Below are positions 26,986 to 33,950 of a DNA stretch of 64,000 nucleotides, piece after piece. The first letter of the stretch is position 1, and each line of letters begins with the position of its first letter. Source of the stretch: Yanghanlia sp047501535 (GTDB taxonomy: Bacteria > Pseudomonadota > Gammaproteobacteria > Burkholderiales > Burkholderiaceae_B); the NCBI RefSeq assembly GCF_047501535.1, contig NZ_JAZDRJ010000002.1, forward strand, positions 62,001 to 126,000. Reading direction: 5' to 3'. The notes under the pieces are model-generated. The model worked only from the letters and a program-made list of their open reading frames with translations. It was not told the DNA's origin and searched no databases. Made by a program: the position numbers and the translations under genes.

Positions 26986-27017
26986 TAAAAAGCTCTAGCT
27001 TAGGTATATCGATAACA

Positions 27018-27320
27018 ATGAAGCTCCGCATCAACGGTCGCATAAAAGCCAAGCTTTCCGAAAAGAACCCTCCGATTACTGAGGAGGATATCGCCCAGTG
27101 CTTTGCAAACAGAACAGGCAAATTCTTGGTTGACGATAGAGAAGAGAACCTTACAAATCCGCTTACACGCTGGTTCATCTCTGAAACCGACTATGGGTTG
27201 CGCCTGAAAATTTGCTTCGTCCCTTATGCCACAGGGTTAGATATTAAAACGGCTTATACGCCGAACGACGAAGAAATTCGTATATACAAGAAGTATGGAG
27301 AAAACAATGACGAGGCCTAA
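27018..27320 (+). CDS. BrnT-like putative toxin, copy 1
   Basis: 100 residues. ITEEDIAQCFANRTGKFLVDDREENLTNPLTRWFISETDYGLRLKICFV, ending in IKTAYTPNDEEIRIYKKYG, resembles the small proteins often annotated as ADP-ribosyl-(dinitrogen reductase) hydrolase. That group has a BrnT/RelE-like layout (my identification from memory). It would be an mRNA-cleaving toxin paired with the RHH protein encoded next, in BrnTA order (toxin first). Overlaps the antitoxin gene by 14 bases. Identical protein at 30542-30844. Confidence 0.65.
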   Translation: MKLRINGRIKAKLSEKNPPITEEDIAQCFANRTGKFLVDDREENLTNPLTRWFISETDYGLRLKICFVPYATGLDIKTAYTPNDEEIRIYKKYGENNDEA

Positions 27321-27621
27321 GATCAAGAGTACTGCTGAAAACTGGGAAAACCGCCTATTGGGCGCAGACGAAGCTCACGTGCGGGTCGATGATGAAGACT
27401 TGGAAAGCCTGATCAACGAGTCGCTCAGCTTGAAAGCAATTTCAATTCGCCTGGAAGAGTCGCTGATCAGTGACTTCAAGATGATCGCAAAACATCACGG
27501 GATGTCGTACCAACCCCTTATGCGGCAAGTGTTACGTCGCTTCGCAGACGCCGAAACACGACGCATTTTGCGAAAATACATCGCAGCAGAGAAAGAAAAC
27601 ACGTCGGAAAAAGTAGCGTAA
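27307..27621 (+). CDS. BrnA/CopG-like antitoxin, copy 1
   Basis: 104 residues from ATG 27307, supported by TATGGAG upstream; ATG 27295 is the alternative. The segment SIRLEESLISDFKMIAKHHGMSYQPLMRQVLRRF is a ribbon-helix-helix-like DNA-binding region as in BrnA/CopG antitoxins. The charged N-terminal half probably covers the toxin. Identical protein in the second copy at 30831-31145. Confidence 0.72.
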   Translation: MTRPKIKSTAENWENRLLGADEAHVRVDDEDLESLINESLSLKAISIRLEESLISDFKMIAKHHGMSYQPLMRQVLRRFADAETRRILRKYIAAEKENTSEKVA

Positions 27622-27933
27622 TCGCGCTGCCGTCCAACCTATTACACTAGGCAGGCGCTTCGGGACTGCATTTCAGGCGATATCGCAAACCCTTAACGAG
27701 TTCAGATTTGCTCAATATGCACCTCGACGGCGGTGTCCTTCAGTGCCAGTCTCTGACGGGCAATGGCTACTAAGTTCCGCTCTGCCAGCCCATTCACACC
27801 TTATTTGTTGTAATCTGCAATTACATCATTTATGATGTATCTCACGATTACAACATATTTGACGTAAACGAATCACACCCTATACCCAATACCCCGCCAT
27901 TTGCGGTCCACTCATCCTAACTTGTTGCAGGGC
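27622..27933. other. Intergenic region with hipB operator, otherwise no gene
   Basis: About 310 bases between the BrnT-like module and the hipB-like gene. The first 30 bases are the tail of the direct repeat. The right part holds nested palindromes at 27808-27853. No coding sequence was recognised. Confidence 0.6.
27808..27853. promoter_or_regulatory. Nested palindromes, candidate HipB operator
   Basis: TTGTAATC (27808-27815) faces GATTACAA (27846-27853), and inside them TACATCAT, TT, ATGATGTA form a perfect palindrome (27822-27839). The site ends about 80 bases before the hipB-like start. Confidence 0.62.
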
Positions 27934-28188
27934 ATGGCCATGAAACCGGTCCCCTTATTGAAAGTCGAACAACTTTCACAGCTCATCCGCGCTCTTAGAG
28001 AAGAAAAAGGGTGGAGCCAGGCCATGCTCGCTCGTGAGCTGAACACGACTCAGCAAGCGGTTTCCCGCATGGAAAAGGACGCTTCCGGGCTCGCTTTCGC
28101 AAGAGTGTATGAAGTGCTGTCCGTCCTGGATACTCAGTTGGCTGTTGAACCTCGCCGCCCCTTCGAAGATTCCATTGAGGCCTGGTAA
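27934..28188 (+). CDS. HipB-like XRE-family antitoxin
   Basis: 84 residues from ATG 27934; ATG 27940 is also possible. The helix-turn-helix is KGWSQAMLARELNTTQQAVSRMEK (about residues 29-52), typical of HipB. The C-terminal LAVEPRRPFEDSIEAW matches the strand region of HipB. Its stop overlaps the start of the hipA relic. The kinase partner is destroyed, so it is now an orphan regulator. Confidence 0.82.
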   Translation: MAMKPVPLLKVEQLSQLIRALREEKGWSQAMLARELNTTQQAVSRMEKDASGLAFARVYEVLSVLDTQLAVEPRRPFEDSIEAW

Positions 28189-28469
28189 TGAACGTCCTTG
28201 ATATTTGGATGAACGGTATATTCGGCGACACTGACGACTTCCGCTTCTCGCTAGCCGGCGCACAAGAGAAAACCGCACTGCTATGGCATGAAGGCGCTTG
28301 GCACATACCTCTCGGAGCAACTCAGCTGCACATGCGAAACGTCAAAATGGCCATGGCTTTGCGCACTAAAAATGCTCATTACCGTATGCACGAAATTTAC
28401 CGAAGGCATTGGTTCGCTGTGGGCAAACGAATATCGGGCAGGTGCAGCCGTTATAACCACTATGCATAG
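28188..28469 (+). pseudogene. hipA relic with two in-frame internal deletions
   Basis: One 93-codon frame joins three separate HipA blocks. These are the N-terminal MNVLDIWMNG, the central FRFSLAGAQEKTALLWHEGAWHIPLGAT, and a late segment KMAMALRTKNAHYRMHEIYRRHW. The kinase catalytic region (DGHAKN motif) is missing; full HipA has about 430-440 residues. The frame then runs into a fragment of the rfaH 3' end at 28431-28458. No kinase activity is possible. Confidence 0.8.
28431..28458 (+). repeat. Copy of the rfaH 3' end (second of three)
   Basis: ATATCGGGCAGGTGCAGCC followed by GTTATAACC matches the rfaH end at 26889-26916 (ATATTGGGCAGGTGCAGCC) and the third copy at 30413-30440. It marks the junction between the hipA relic and the Phd-VapC module. 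Confidence 0.75.
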
Positions 28470-28511
28470 TGCTTCCACGTAAATCCGCACTATTGCCTCA
28501 CCACCACAGAC

Positions 28512-28542
28512 GTAGTAATGTACCTACAACGCGTACCACTAC
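28512..28542. promoter_or_regulatory. Candidate Phd operator
   Basis: GTAGTAATGTAC (28512-28523) and GTACCACTAC (28533-28542) form an inverted repeat immediately before the ribosome site GGAGTGAG of the antitoxin gene. Confidence 0.62.
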
Positions 28543-28554
28543 ATGGAGTGAGAT

Positions 28555-28809
28555 ATGACCATCACTACCTTATCCAGTCGCGAACTGAACCAGGATGTGA
28601 CGCGCGCAAAGAAGGCAACCAAAAATGGCCCGGTGTTCATCACAGATCGCGGCAAGCCCGCGCATGTGCTGCTAAGTTTCGAAGACTATCAACAACTGAT
28701 AAAACAGCGGCGCAACATTGCCGATGCCTTGGCGATGCCGGAAGGCGTTGACATCGAATTTGAACCTCCTCGCCTGGACATTGACACCCAGCCCGCCGAT
28801 CTCTCATGA
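28555..28809 (+). CDS. Phd/YefM-family antitoxin
   Basis: 84 residues. TTLSSRELNQDVTRAKKATKNGPVFITDRGKPAHVLLSFEDYQQL is the Phd/YefM fold; the C-terminal acidic part neutralises the toxin. GGAGTGAG precedes the ATG. It overlaps the vapC-type gene by ATGA and has an inverted repeat upstream for autorepression. Confidence 0.92.
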   Translation: MTITTLSSRELNQDVTRAKKATKNGPVFITDRGKPAHVLLSFEDYQQLIKQRRNIADALAMPEGVDIEFEPPRLDIDTQPADLS

Positions 28810-29246
28810 TGTACGTCCTCGATACCAACGTACTGTCTGAGTTGCGCAAAGTACGCTCGGGCAAAGCTCATGCTAATGTTGCCGCGTGGGCCGAAAGCGT
28901 TGACGCCTCCCACCTCTTCGTCTCGGTCATCACCATTCTTGAACTCGAACTTGGCGTGCTTTCAATCGAGCGCAAAGATCCCGCACAGGGGGCTGCGTTA
29001 CGCGCATGGCTTGACCTGCAGGTGCTACCGGAATTTTCTGAGCGGACTCTGGTTATAGATACCTCAGTCGCACAACGCTGCGCCCGGCTGCATGTTCCCG
29101 ACAAACGCGCCGAACGCGACGCGCTCATTGCCGCTACAGCGCTGGTACATGGAATGTCGGTGGTGACACGCAATGTGGCGGATTTTCAGGCGACCGGGGT
29201 TCCGCTCATCAATCCGTGGGAACCGCTCGCACAGCACCTTGCGTAA
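28806..29246 (+). CDS. VapC-type PIN-domain toxin
   Basis: 146 residues. PIN acidic residues are in MYVLDTNVLSELRK, TILELELGV and ERDALIAATALVHG, with VTRNVADF near the end. Predicted ribonuclease, paired with the Phd-type antitoxin through overlapping codons. Intact length. Confidence 0.93.
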   Translation: MMYVLDTNVLSELRKVRSGKAHANVAAWAESVDASHLFVSVITILELELGVLSIERKDPAQGAALRAWLDLQVLPEFSERTLVIDTSVAQRCARLHVPDKRAERDALIAATALVHGMSVVTRNVADFQATGVPLINPWEPLAQHLA

Positions 29247-29363
29247 CTGGCGGGCACCGCCACCCACTGCGACGGATACTCACCGCGATGCTCGGGAGTC
29301 GCCTTTTTCATGCTCGCTCACCGCTCCACGCAGCCTCACTTCAGTGGGGCTATTCTTTGGGCG

Positions 29364-29699
29364 TCAGGCGTGAGCAGCTTCCTGAATAGCCCCGGCAACC
29401 CACTGATTGAGGCTTTCTCCGCTGGCCGCAGCGGCGACCGCAGCGGCTTGGTGAATGTCGGGGCTGACGCGCAGCACAAACTTTCCGGAGAAGGTCTTGC
29501 GAGGCTCGATACCACGCTTAGCGCATTCGTCCATGAAAGCGGCGAGGGAGATTTCGCCTTCACGATGCAGCCCGGCCACATCGGATGCGTAGAAGTCCGC
29601 GCCACCGTTCAGGCCGATGAATTCGCCCCGGAACATTTCGATGTCCGGGTCATAGCTAATGACAGCTTTGTGGCCGCCGATCATCATCACATTCTTCAT
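29364..29699 (-). CDS. hicB: HicB antitoxin
   Basis: 111 residues. The N-terminal partial RNase-H-like HicB fold (VISYDPDIEMFRGEFIGLNGGADFYASD) is followed by EISLAAFMDECAKRGIEPRK. A C-terminal ribbon-helix-helix (KFVLRVSPDIHQAAAVAAAASGESLNQWV) binds DNA. Encoded after hicA with overlapping ATGA. Confidence 0.93.
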   Translation of the reverse strand: MKNVMMIGGHKAVISYDPDIEMFRGEFIGLNGGADFYASDVAGLHREGEISLAAFMDECAKRGIEPRKTFSGKFVLRVSPDIHQAAAVAAAASGESLNQWVAGAIQEAAHA

Positions 29700-29950
29700 G
29701 GTTTCACTCCGTTTTCTTCAAGCCAGCGGCGCACTGAAGCGACGGCGCCCTTATCCATGTCGGGAGAAGGGTGCGGGCGGTGCATGACCTTGACCTGATC
29801 GAACAAAAACACAGCTACCCGGGAGCCTTCTCGCTCGGTAATCTCGGCACCCAGCTCCACAAATAGCGCAACCGCGTCATTCCATTTGACGCCCGCCGGC
29901 GTGGGCCGGGAGAAGATCAGTTCGAGCGTCTTGCGGTGCTTGGCTTTCAT
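29696..29950 (-). CDS. hicA: HicA mRNA interferase toxin
   Basis: 84 residues from ATG 29950; ATG 29953 is equally possible and the open frame continues to 29995. The double-stranded-RNA-binding-like fold shows KHRKTLELIFSRPTPAGVKWND and VKVMHRPHPSPDMDKGAVASVRRWLEENG. The usual catalytic histidine position (GSH) reads GSR here; a histidine is present later in MHRPHP. Forms the HicAB module. Confidence 0.85.
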   Translation of the reverse strand: MKAKHRKTLELIFSRPTPAGVKWNDAVALFVELGAEITEREGSRVAVFLFDQVKVMHRPHPSPDMDKGAVASVRRWLEENGVKP

Positions 29951-29959
29951 CATTCCAAT

Positions 29960-29978
29960 GATACTGGAACGTAGTATC
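29960..29978. promoter_or_regulatory. Candidate HicAB operator
   Basis: GATACT (29960-29965) and AGTATC (29973-29978) form an inverted repeat 10 bases upstream of the hicA start, overlapping the expected promoter. Confidence 0.55.
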
Positions 29979-30084
29979 AAGAGCAAGCAAACCATTTCCT
30001 CATCTTCCGCTTCTGCGGGCCTTTTTTTCTGTCCGCCCTTGCTGCGCTGTGGCTCATAAGGAGCAACCCTATTGCCAATCTCAC

Positions 30085-30171
30085 CCGCAAACGCTGGGGT
30101 GGACGGCCAAGCTAGGCCTAGAAGACATGTGCCAAGACGCCTGGCGGTGGGATCAGAAGCTGTCAGCCTAG
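30085..30171 (+). pseudogene. 3' remnant of galE
   Basis: Translation gives TLGWTAKLGLEDMCQDAWRWDQ and stops at 30171. The intact galE ends TLGWTARLGLEDMCRDAWRWDQQP. Only the last 26 or so codons exist, directly followed by a 3' remnant of rfaH, so the two remnants record an older galE-rfaH adjacency. Confidence 0.82.
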
Positions 30172-30183
30172 TACAGCAAGCCG

Positions 30184-30438
30184 GGCCAGCAACCCGCCAC
30201 CCTGGCCGACGAAGCCGTACAAGCCATCCGGCAAGCAGAGGCCCAGCGCGAAAACGCCGAACTGGCCGACATCGCCCCCTTCAAACCCGGCATGACCGTC
30301 GAAATACAGGCGTCTCCGTTAGCGGGCATTCAAGCCCTGGTGCAGGCGGTATCAAAAGACCGCGTCACCCTGCTGCTGCACATGCTGGGCCGCCCGCAAT
30401 CCGTGCAAGTGGATATTGGGCAGGTGCAGCCGTTGTAG
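30184..30438 (+). pseudogene. 3' remnant of rfaH
   Basis: Contains in frame the last 83 or so codons of rfaH (from NPATLADEAVQAIRQAEAQ to IGQVQPL) but no N-terminal NusG domain. Nearly identical in DNA to 26660-26914. It begins the second copy of the 1-kb direct repeat. Confidence 0.88.
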
Positions 30439-30541
30439 CCGCAGAACGGTCTGCTCGATACCAGCAAACAACGCCCCAAAGTTGCTCTAACAGCCAGTCG
30501 TATATACAATAAAAAGCTCTGGCTTAGGTATATCGATAACA

Positions 30542-30844
30542 ATGAAGCTCCGCATCAACGGTCGCATAAAAGCCAAGCTTTCCGAAAAGAACCCTCCGAT
30601 TACTGAGGAGGATATCGCCCAGTGCTTTGCAAACAGAACAGGCAAATTCTTGGTTGACGATAGAGAAGAGAACCTTACAAACCCGCTTACACGCTGGTTC
30701 ATCTCTGAAACCGACTATGGGTTGCGCCTGAAAATTTGCTTCGTCCCTTATGCCACAGGGTTAGATATTAAAACGGCTTATACGCCGAACGACGAAGAAA
30801 TTCGTATATACAAGAAGTATGGAGAAAACAATGACGAGGCCTAA
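30542..30844 (+). CDS. BrnT-like putative toxin, copy 2
   Basis: 100 residues, identical in protein sequence to the gene at 27018-27320. The upstream TCGTATATACAA site and the internal one are both kept. Identity after duplication suggests a recent event or gene conversion. Two identical toxins remain neutralisable by either antitoxin. Confidence 0.65.
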   Translation: MKLRINGRIKAKLSEKNPPITEEDIAQCFANRTGKFLVDDREENLTNPLTRWFISETDYGLRLKICFVPYATGLDIKTAYTPNDEEIRIYKKYGENNDEA

Positions 30845-31145
30845 GATCAAGAGTACTGCTGAAAACTGGGAAAACCGCCTATTGGGCGCAGACGAAGCCC
30901 ACGTGCGGGTCGATGATGAAGACTTGGAAAGCCTGATCAACGAGTCGCTCAGCTTGAAAGCAATTTCAATTCGCCTGGAAGAGTCACTGATTAGCGACTT
31001 CAAGATGATCGCAAAACATCACGGGATGTCGTACCAACCCCTTATGCGGCAAGTGTTACGTCGCTTCGCAGACGCCGAAACACGACGCATTTTGCGAAAA
31101 TACATCGCAGCAGAGAAAGAAAACACGTCGGAGAAAGTAGCGTAA
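30831..31145 (+). CDS. BrnA/CopG-like antitoxin, copy 2
   Basis: 104 residues from ATG 30831, identical in protein sequence to the gene at 27307-27621 despite several silent base changes (for example in the codons of ESLISDFK). Synonymous-only differences suggest the protein is under selection. It ends 41 bases before the opposing rfbD stop. Confidence 0.72.
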   Translation: MTRPKIKSTAENWENRLLGADEAHVRVDDEDLESLINESLSLKAISIRLEESLISDFKMIAKHHGMSYQPLMRQVLRRFADAETRRILRKYIAAEKENTSEKVA

Positions 31146-31186
31146 TTACGCTGCAGTCCAGCCTATTTCACTCAGCAAGCGCATAC

Positions 31187-32074
31187 TCACAACAGCTGTT
31201 CCAGCACACCGTCGACACCCTCGCGCCAATCCGGCAGGCGTACACCAAACGCGTGCTGCAAGCGGATAGTAGACAAGCGGGAATTCAGCGGGCGCCGCGC
31301 CGGTGATGAGTATTCGTCGGTGCGAATCGGGTGAATGGCCTCTGCCGACACACGCAGCGCCTTGCCCGCGTGGCGGGCTTTTTCCACCACATAGCAGGCA
31401 TATTCATGCCAGTTGGTTTCACCACCGGCAGCCAAGTGGTACAGGCCGTAAGGGAAGGCCTGCGGCTGCTGTTGGTAGTGGCGCAGCAGCTGAACCGTGA
31501 CATCCGCCAACAAGGCAGCGGATGTCGGCGCGCCCCACTGGTCGGCCACCACACGAAGCTCGTCTTTTTCCGCTGCAAGGTGCAGCATGGTTTTCAGGAA
31601 ATTATTGCCATGGCTGCCCACCACCCAACTGGTGCGCAAAATAAGGTGCTGCGGGTTGGCCCGAGCCACCGCCTGTTCGCCCGCCAATTTACTGGCGCCA
31701 TACTGGTTAAGCGGGTTGGGGGCATCGGCTTCCGTATAGGCACTGCCCACTTTACTGCCGTCGAACACATAGTCGGTTGAATAATGCACAATTAGCGCCC
31801 CCAGACGCGCAGCTTCTTCAGCCAGGATGCCCGGGGCCACGGCATTGACTGCCTGTGCCTGTTCAGGTTCTCGCTCGGCTTGATCCACCGCCGTGTAGGC
31901 GGCGGCATTCACAATGACATCGGGCTGTGCCGCACGCACCCAGCGACGAATAGCTTCTGCGTCGGAAAGGTCGCATTCACTGGAAGCGGGCGCTACCACC
32001 TCGCCCAGCGCGGGCAGCACGCGGAACAGCTCATAACCCAACTGGCCATTTCTGCCGGTCAGCAAGATTTTCAT
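31187..32074 (-). CDS. rfbD: dTDP-4-dehydrorhamnose reductase
   Basis: 295 residues. GRNGQLGYELFRVLP (about 7-21) binds NADPH; YSTDYVFDGSK contains the catalytic Thr-Asp-Tyr, and Lys follows in YGASKLAGEQ. It performs the last step of dTDP-L-rhamnose synthesis. It is alone here: rfbC lies 5 kb downstream next to a remnant of a second rfbD. Intact length. Confidence 0.94.
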   Translation of the reverse strand: MKILLTGRNGQLGYELFRVLPALGEVVAPASSECDLSDAEAIRRWVRAAQPDVIVNAAAYTAVDQAEREPEQAQAVNAVAPGILAEEAARLGALIVHYSTDYVFDGSKVGSAYTEADAPNPLNQYGASKLAGEQAVARANPQHLILRTSWVVGSHGNNFLKTMLHLAAEKDELRVVADQWGAPTSAALLADVTVQLLRHYQQQPQAFPYGLYHLAAGGETNWHEYACYVVEKARHAGKALRVSAEAIHPIRTDEYSSPARRPLNSRLSTIRLQHAFGVRLPDWREGVDGVLEQLL

Positions 32075-32107
32075 GTCGAAGCACCCATAAAAAACGAAAC
32101 CCTTTTG

Positions 32108-32950
32108 CTATATTTTCTTGAGGACAACGGCCAATAACAGGCCCAGGTTGCCCAGCAGTGTTTGCCGGTGCACACCACAACGCCTGACTTCCAGCAAACG
32201 CCGGGGCAATGCGCTCTGCCGGGCCCGGGCATAGTCGTACAGAATCTTCCTGTTTTCAGGCGTCAGGCATTCTATGTGCTGTTCCAAGGCCCGGATATTC
32301 GTTTCGTTCCAATCTTTCAGCCGCCCTTCAAACAGTTTTCTGACACGCACCATACGGGCAGACCAGCCCACATTCGAGCCGATGAGGTTTTGCCCATGCT
32401 GCCGGTACCGCAAGCAAGGGTTGGCGTCGTAAAACACCCGCCCGCCGGCGCCCATAATAATGATGTAGGCCCACCAGTCGTGGGCCACCACTTCGGTACC
32501 CACAAACGTTTTTGCAAGCAGGCGGCAAGCCGCTTCGTTAAACACCATGGTGTTGCCGCCGCCAATGTTTTGCATCAAGGCATTGGCAAAGGTCGGCTTC
32601 CTGCTGAACAACACCGATAAACCCAGCTCGTTGTTCTCTTCGCTCACCAACTGTGTGCGGCCACAATACAGCGCGGGCACATCGGCCGGCCCCCTACGCA
32701 GCCAGGCCACGGCGCGTTCAAGCTTGTCTTCATGCCTGATGTCATCCTGGTCAGACCAAGCGTAGCAATCGGCCCAGCCTTGCGCATAACGGGTTAGCGC
32801 CATGAAGTTACCCGCAAACCCCACCGCCGGCCCCTGAATAAGGGTGACCGGATTCACCCGACTACGCTTTTGAAAATCAGAAAGAATGCGAAGGGTGGAA
32901 TCAGTAGAATGATCATCCGATGCAATCAGAACCAGAGGTTGTACATACAA
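32108..32950 (-). pseudogene. Family 2 glycosyltransferase lacking its N-terminus
   Basis: The frame starts only with TTG 32950 and a stop lies directly upstream. The first recognisable text, PLVLIASDDHSTDSTLRIL, normally follows about 30 residues containing the first strand (MxVAVLLSTYNG). The rest is well kept: DQDD in WSDQDDIRHEDKL, then GNTMVFNEAAC and HDWWAYI. Relatives are rhamnosyl-type GT2 enzymes, and it sits beside rfbD. Loss of the nucleotide-binding start should inactivate it. Confidence 0.72.
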
Positions 32951-33086
32951 TCACAATCCACATATAGCGAACACATGGCTAGAATAGTTCAGGCCAGCCA
33001 AATAAAATAACTTTATTTCTTGCAATCGCAAACCAGCTCGATAGAATAAAACAACAATTTAACAATCAACCCATACCACTTCGAAA

Positions 33087-33482
33087 ATGTCAAAAATCAT
33101 AGAGAAAATAATTCAAACTATTACCTCTAAACAGAGTTATACATTTTTCTTAAAATTGGGGGGCATTATGGCTAGTGCTGCAGCAATAGCCATAACACAG
33201 CTTACTCCCTTCCTTTACGAAAAAGACCTGAGGGCACACGAACTGCAGTTCGCCGTCGAATCAATGATTGAAAAACCTCTTGATGACTCCGATTGCTTGT
33301 CGCTAAACCAAGCATACGTTGCAGACTGCAGGCTAGCAAAATACCAAAAAGAAACATTAAACTCGTCCCTGAAATCCTTTATGTCTGCCATAAATTCATT
33401 CACCGTTCTAGGATTTACCTTTATTTTTATTGGAATAATTATATATTTTATCTCGCCCTTTATACATGAACGCAAGGCTTGA
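33087..33482 (+). CDS. Hypothetical protein with two membrane helices
   Basis: 131 residues, not recognised. Hydrophobic segments lie at about residues 20-42 and 103-125, with a hydrophilic middle part containing two cysteines (SDCLSLNQAYVADC). The gene is AT-rich compared with its neighbours, suggesting transfer. No clear ribosome site is seen before the ATG. It is isolated between the broken glycosyltransferase and a relic of the EPS regulator gene. Confidence 0.5.
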   Translation: MSKIIEKIIQTITSKQSYTFFLKLGGIMASAAAIAITQLTPFLYEKDLRAHELQFAVESMIEKPLDDSDCLSLNQAYVADCRLAKYQKETLNSSLKSFMSAINSFTVLGFTFIFIGIIIYFISPFIHERKA

Positions 33483-33524
33483 TAAGCACGCCGGGGTAAA
33501 CCGTCATAACGTGCTTTGTTGCAA

Positions 33525-33735
33525 TTTTCTGATCGCGTTAACCCATGGCGCTGGCGTACCTGAATAATCCTCCACTCCGATGAGGCAAGCCCCCATACGA
33601 AGAACACCGTTTAAAAGTGGTGCGCCTGCTCCAAACCGATCCCAGCCAGAACCGGTGCAAACTCGTTAAGCGCCGGTCGCACATATCAACGCTTGTAATG
33701 TACCCGCGCTTACAAAATCCGCACCAAAAGACCGG
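33525..33735 (+). pseudogene. Decayed copy of the ops leader and EPS MarR gene start
   Basis: The words CCCATG, GGCGCTGGCGTACCTGAAT, TACGAAGAACACC, AAAGTGGTGCGCCTGCTCC and CTAACTACTGCGTA follow the same order as the intact region 33890-34110. Frames are broken by many changes. It is an older duplicate of the operon head, including a mutated ops site. Confidence 0.75.
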
Positions 33736-33933
33736 CATTCGCTAACTACTGCGTAGCAGGGCCACCCCCAAGTCGGGTTGATTAATTTAGGGCAGATTTT
33801 GCCGCTTTAAACAACAAAATCCTACCTGATTCCTACGCAAGCCTCTCCCTTACTATCGGCCATATAGCCTATTGAGGTATGATCGCGTTCAACCCATGAA
33901 CACCACTGGCGCTTGCTGACCGTGTCACAGCAC

Positions 33934-33945
33934 GGCGGTAGCGTG
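33934..33945 (+). promoter_or_regulatory. ops element (RfaH recruitment site)
   Basis: GGCGGTAGCGTG is identical to the E. coli ops consensus. It lies in the untranslated leader just before the marR-EPS gene heading the pse operon. An RfaH-like gene is present at 26396-26914. Read-through of the long operon is the expected effect. Confidence 0.85.
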
Positions 33946-33950
33946 CCTGA

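Larger units (their letters stand above)
26660..27650. repeat. Direct repeat copy 1 (rfaH 3' part plus BrnT-like pair)
   Basis: About 1 kb is nearly identical to 30184-31174, a constant offset of 3524 bases. Only scattered single-base differences are seen and the two small proteins are identical. Similarity stops shortly after the antitoxin gene in both copies. Confidence 0.93.
30184..31174. repeat. Direct repeat copy 2
   Basis: Matches 26660-27650 with a constant offset of 3524 bases and only scattered substitutions. Homologous recombination between the copies would delete the 3.5 kb that carry hipBA relic, Phd-VapC and HicAB. Confidence 0.93.
33483..33950. other. Leader region with degenerate ops/marR relic and JUMPStart-like sequence
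   Basis: About 470 bases without an intact gene. The first half (33525-33735) is a decayed copy of the following leader and start of the marR-EPS gene. The second half has the region CACTGGCGCTTGCTGACC leading into the ops element, similar in layout to a JUMPStart sequence. Confidence 0.7.

Noticed and set aside
30000..30040. Terminator-like hairpin CCGC-TTCT-GCGG followed by T-rich sequence
   Set aside because: Only four base pairs in the stem and no plus-strand gene ending there.
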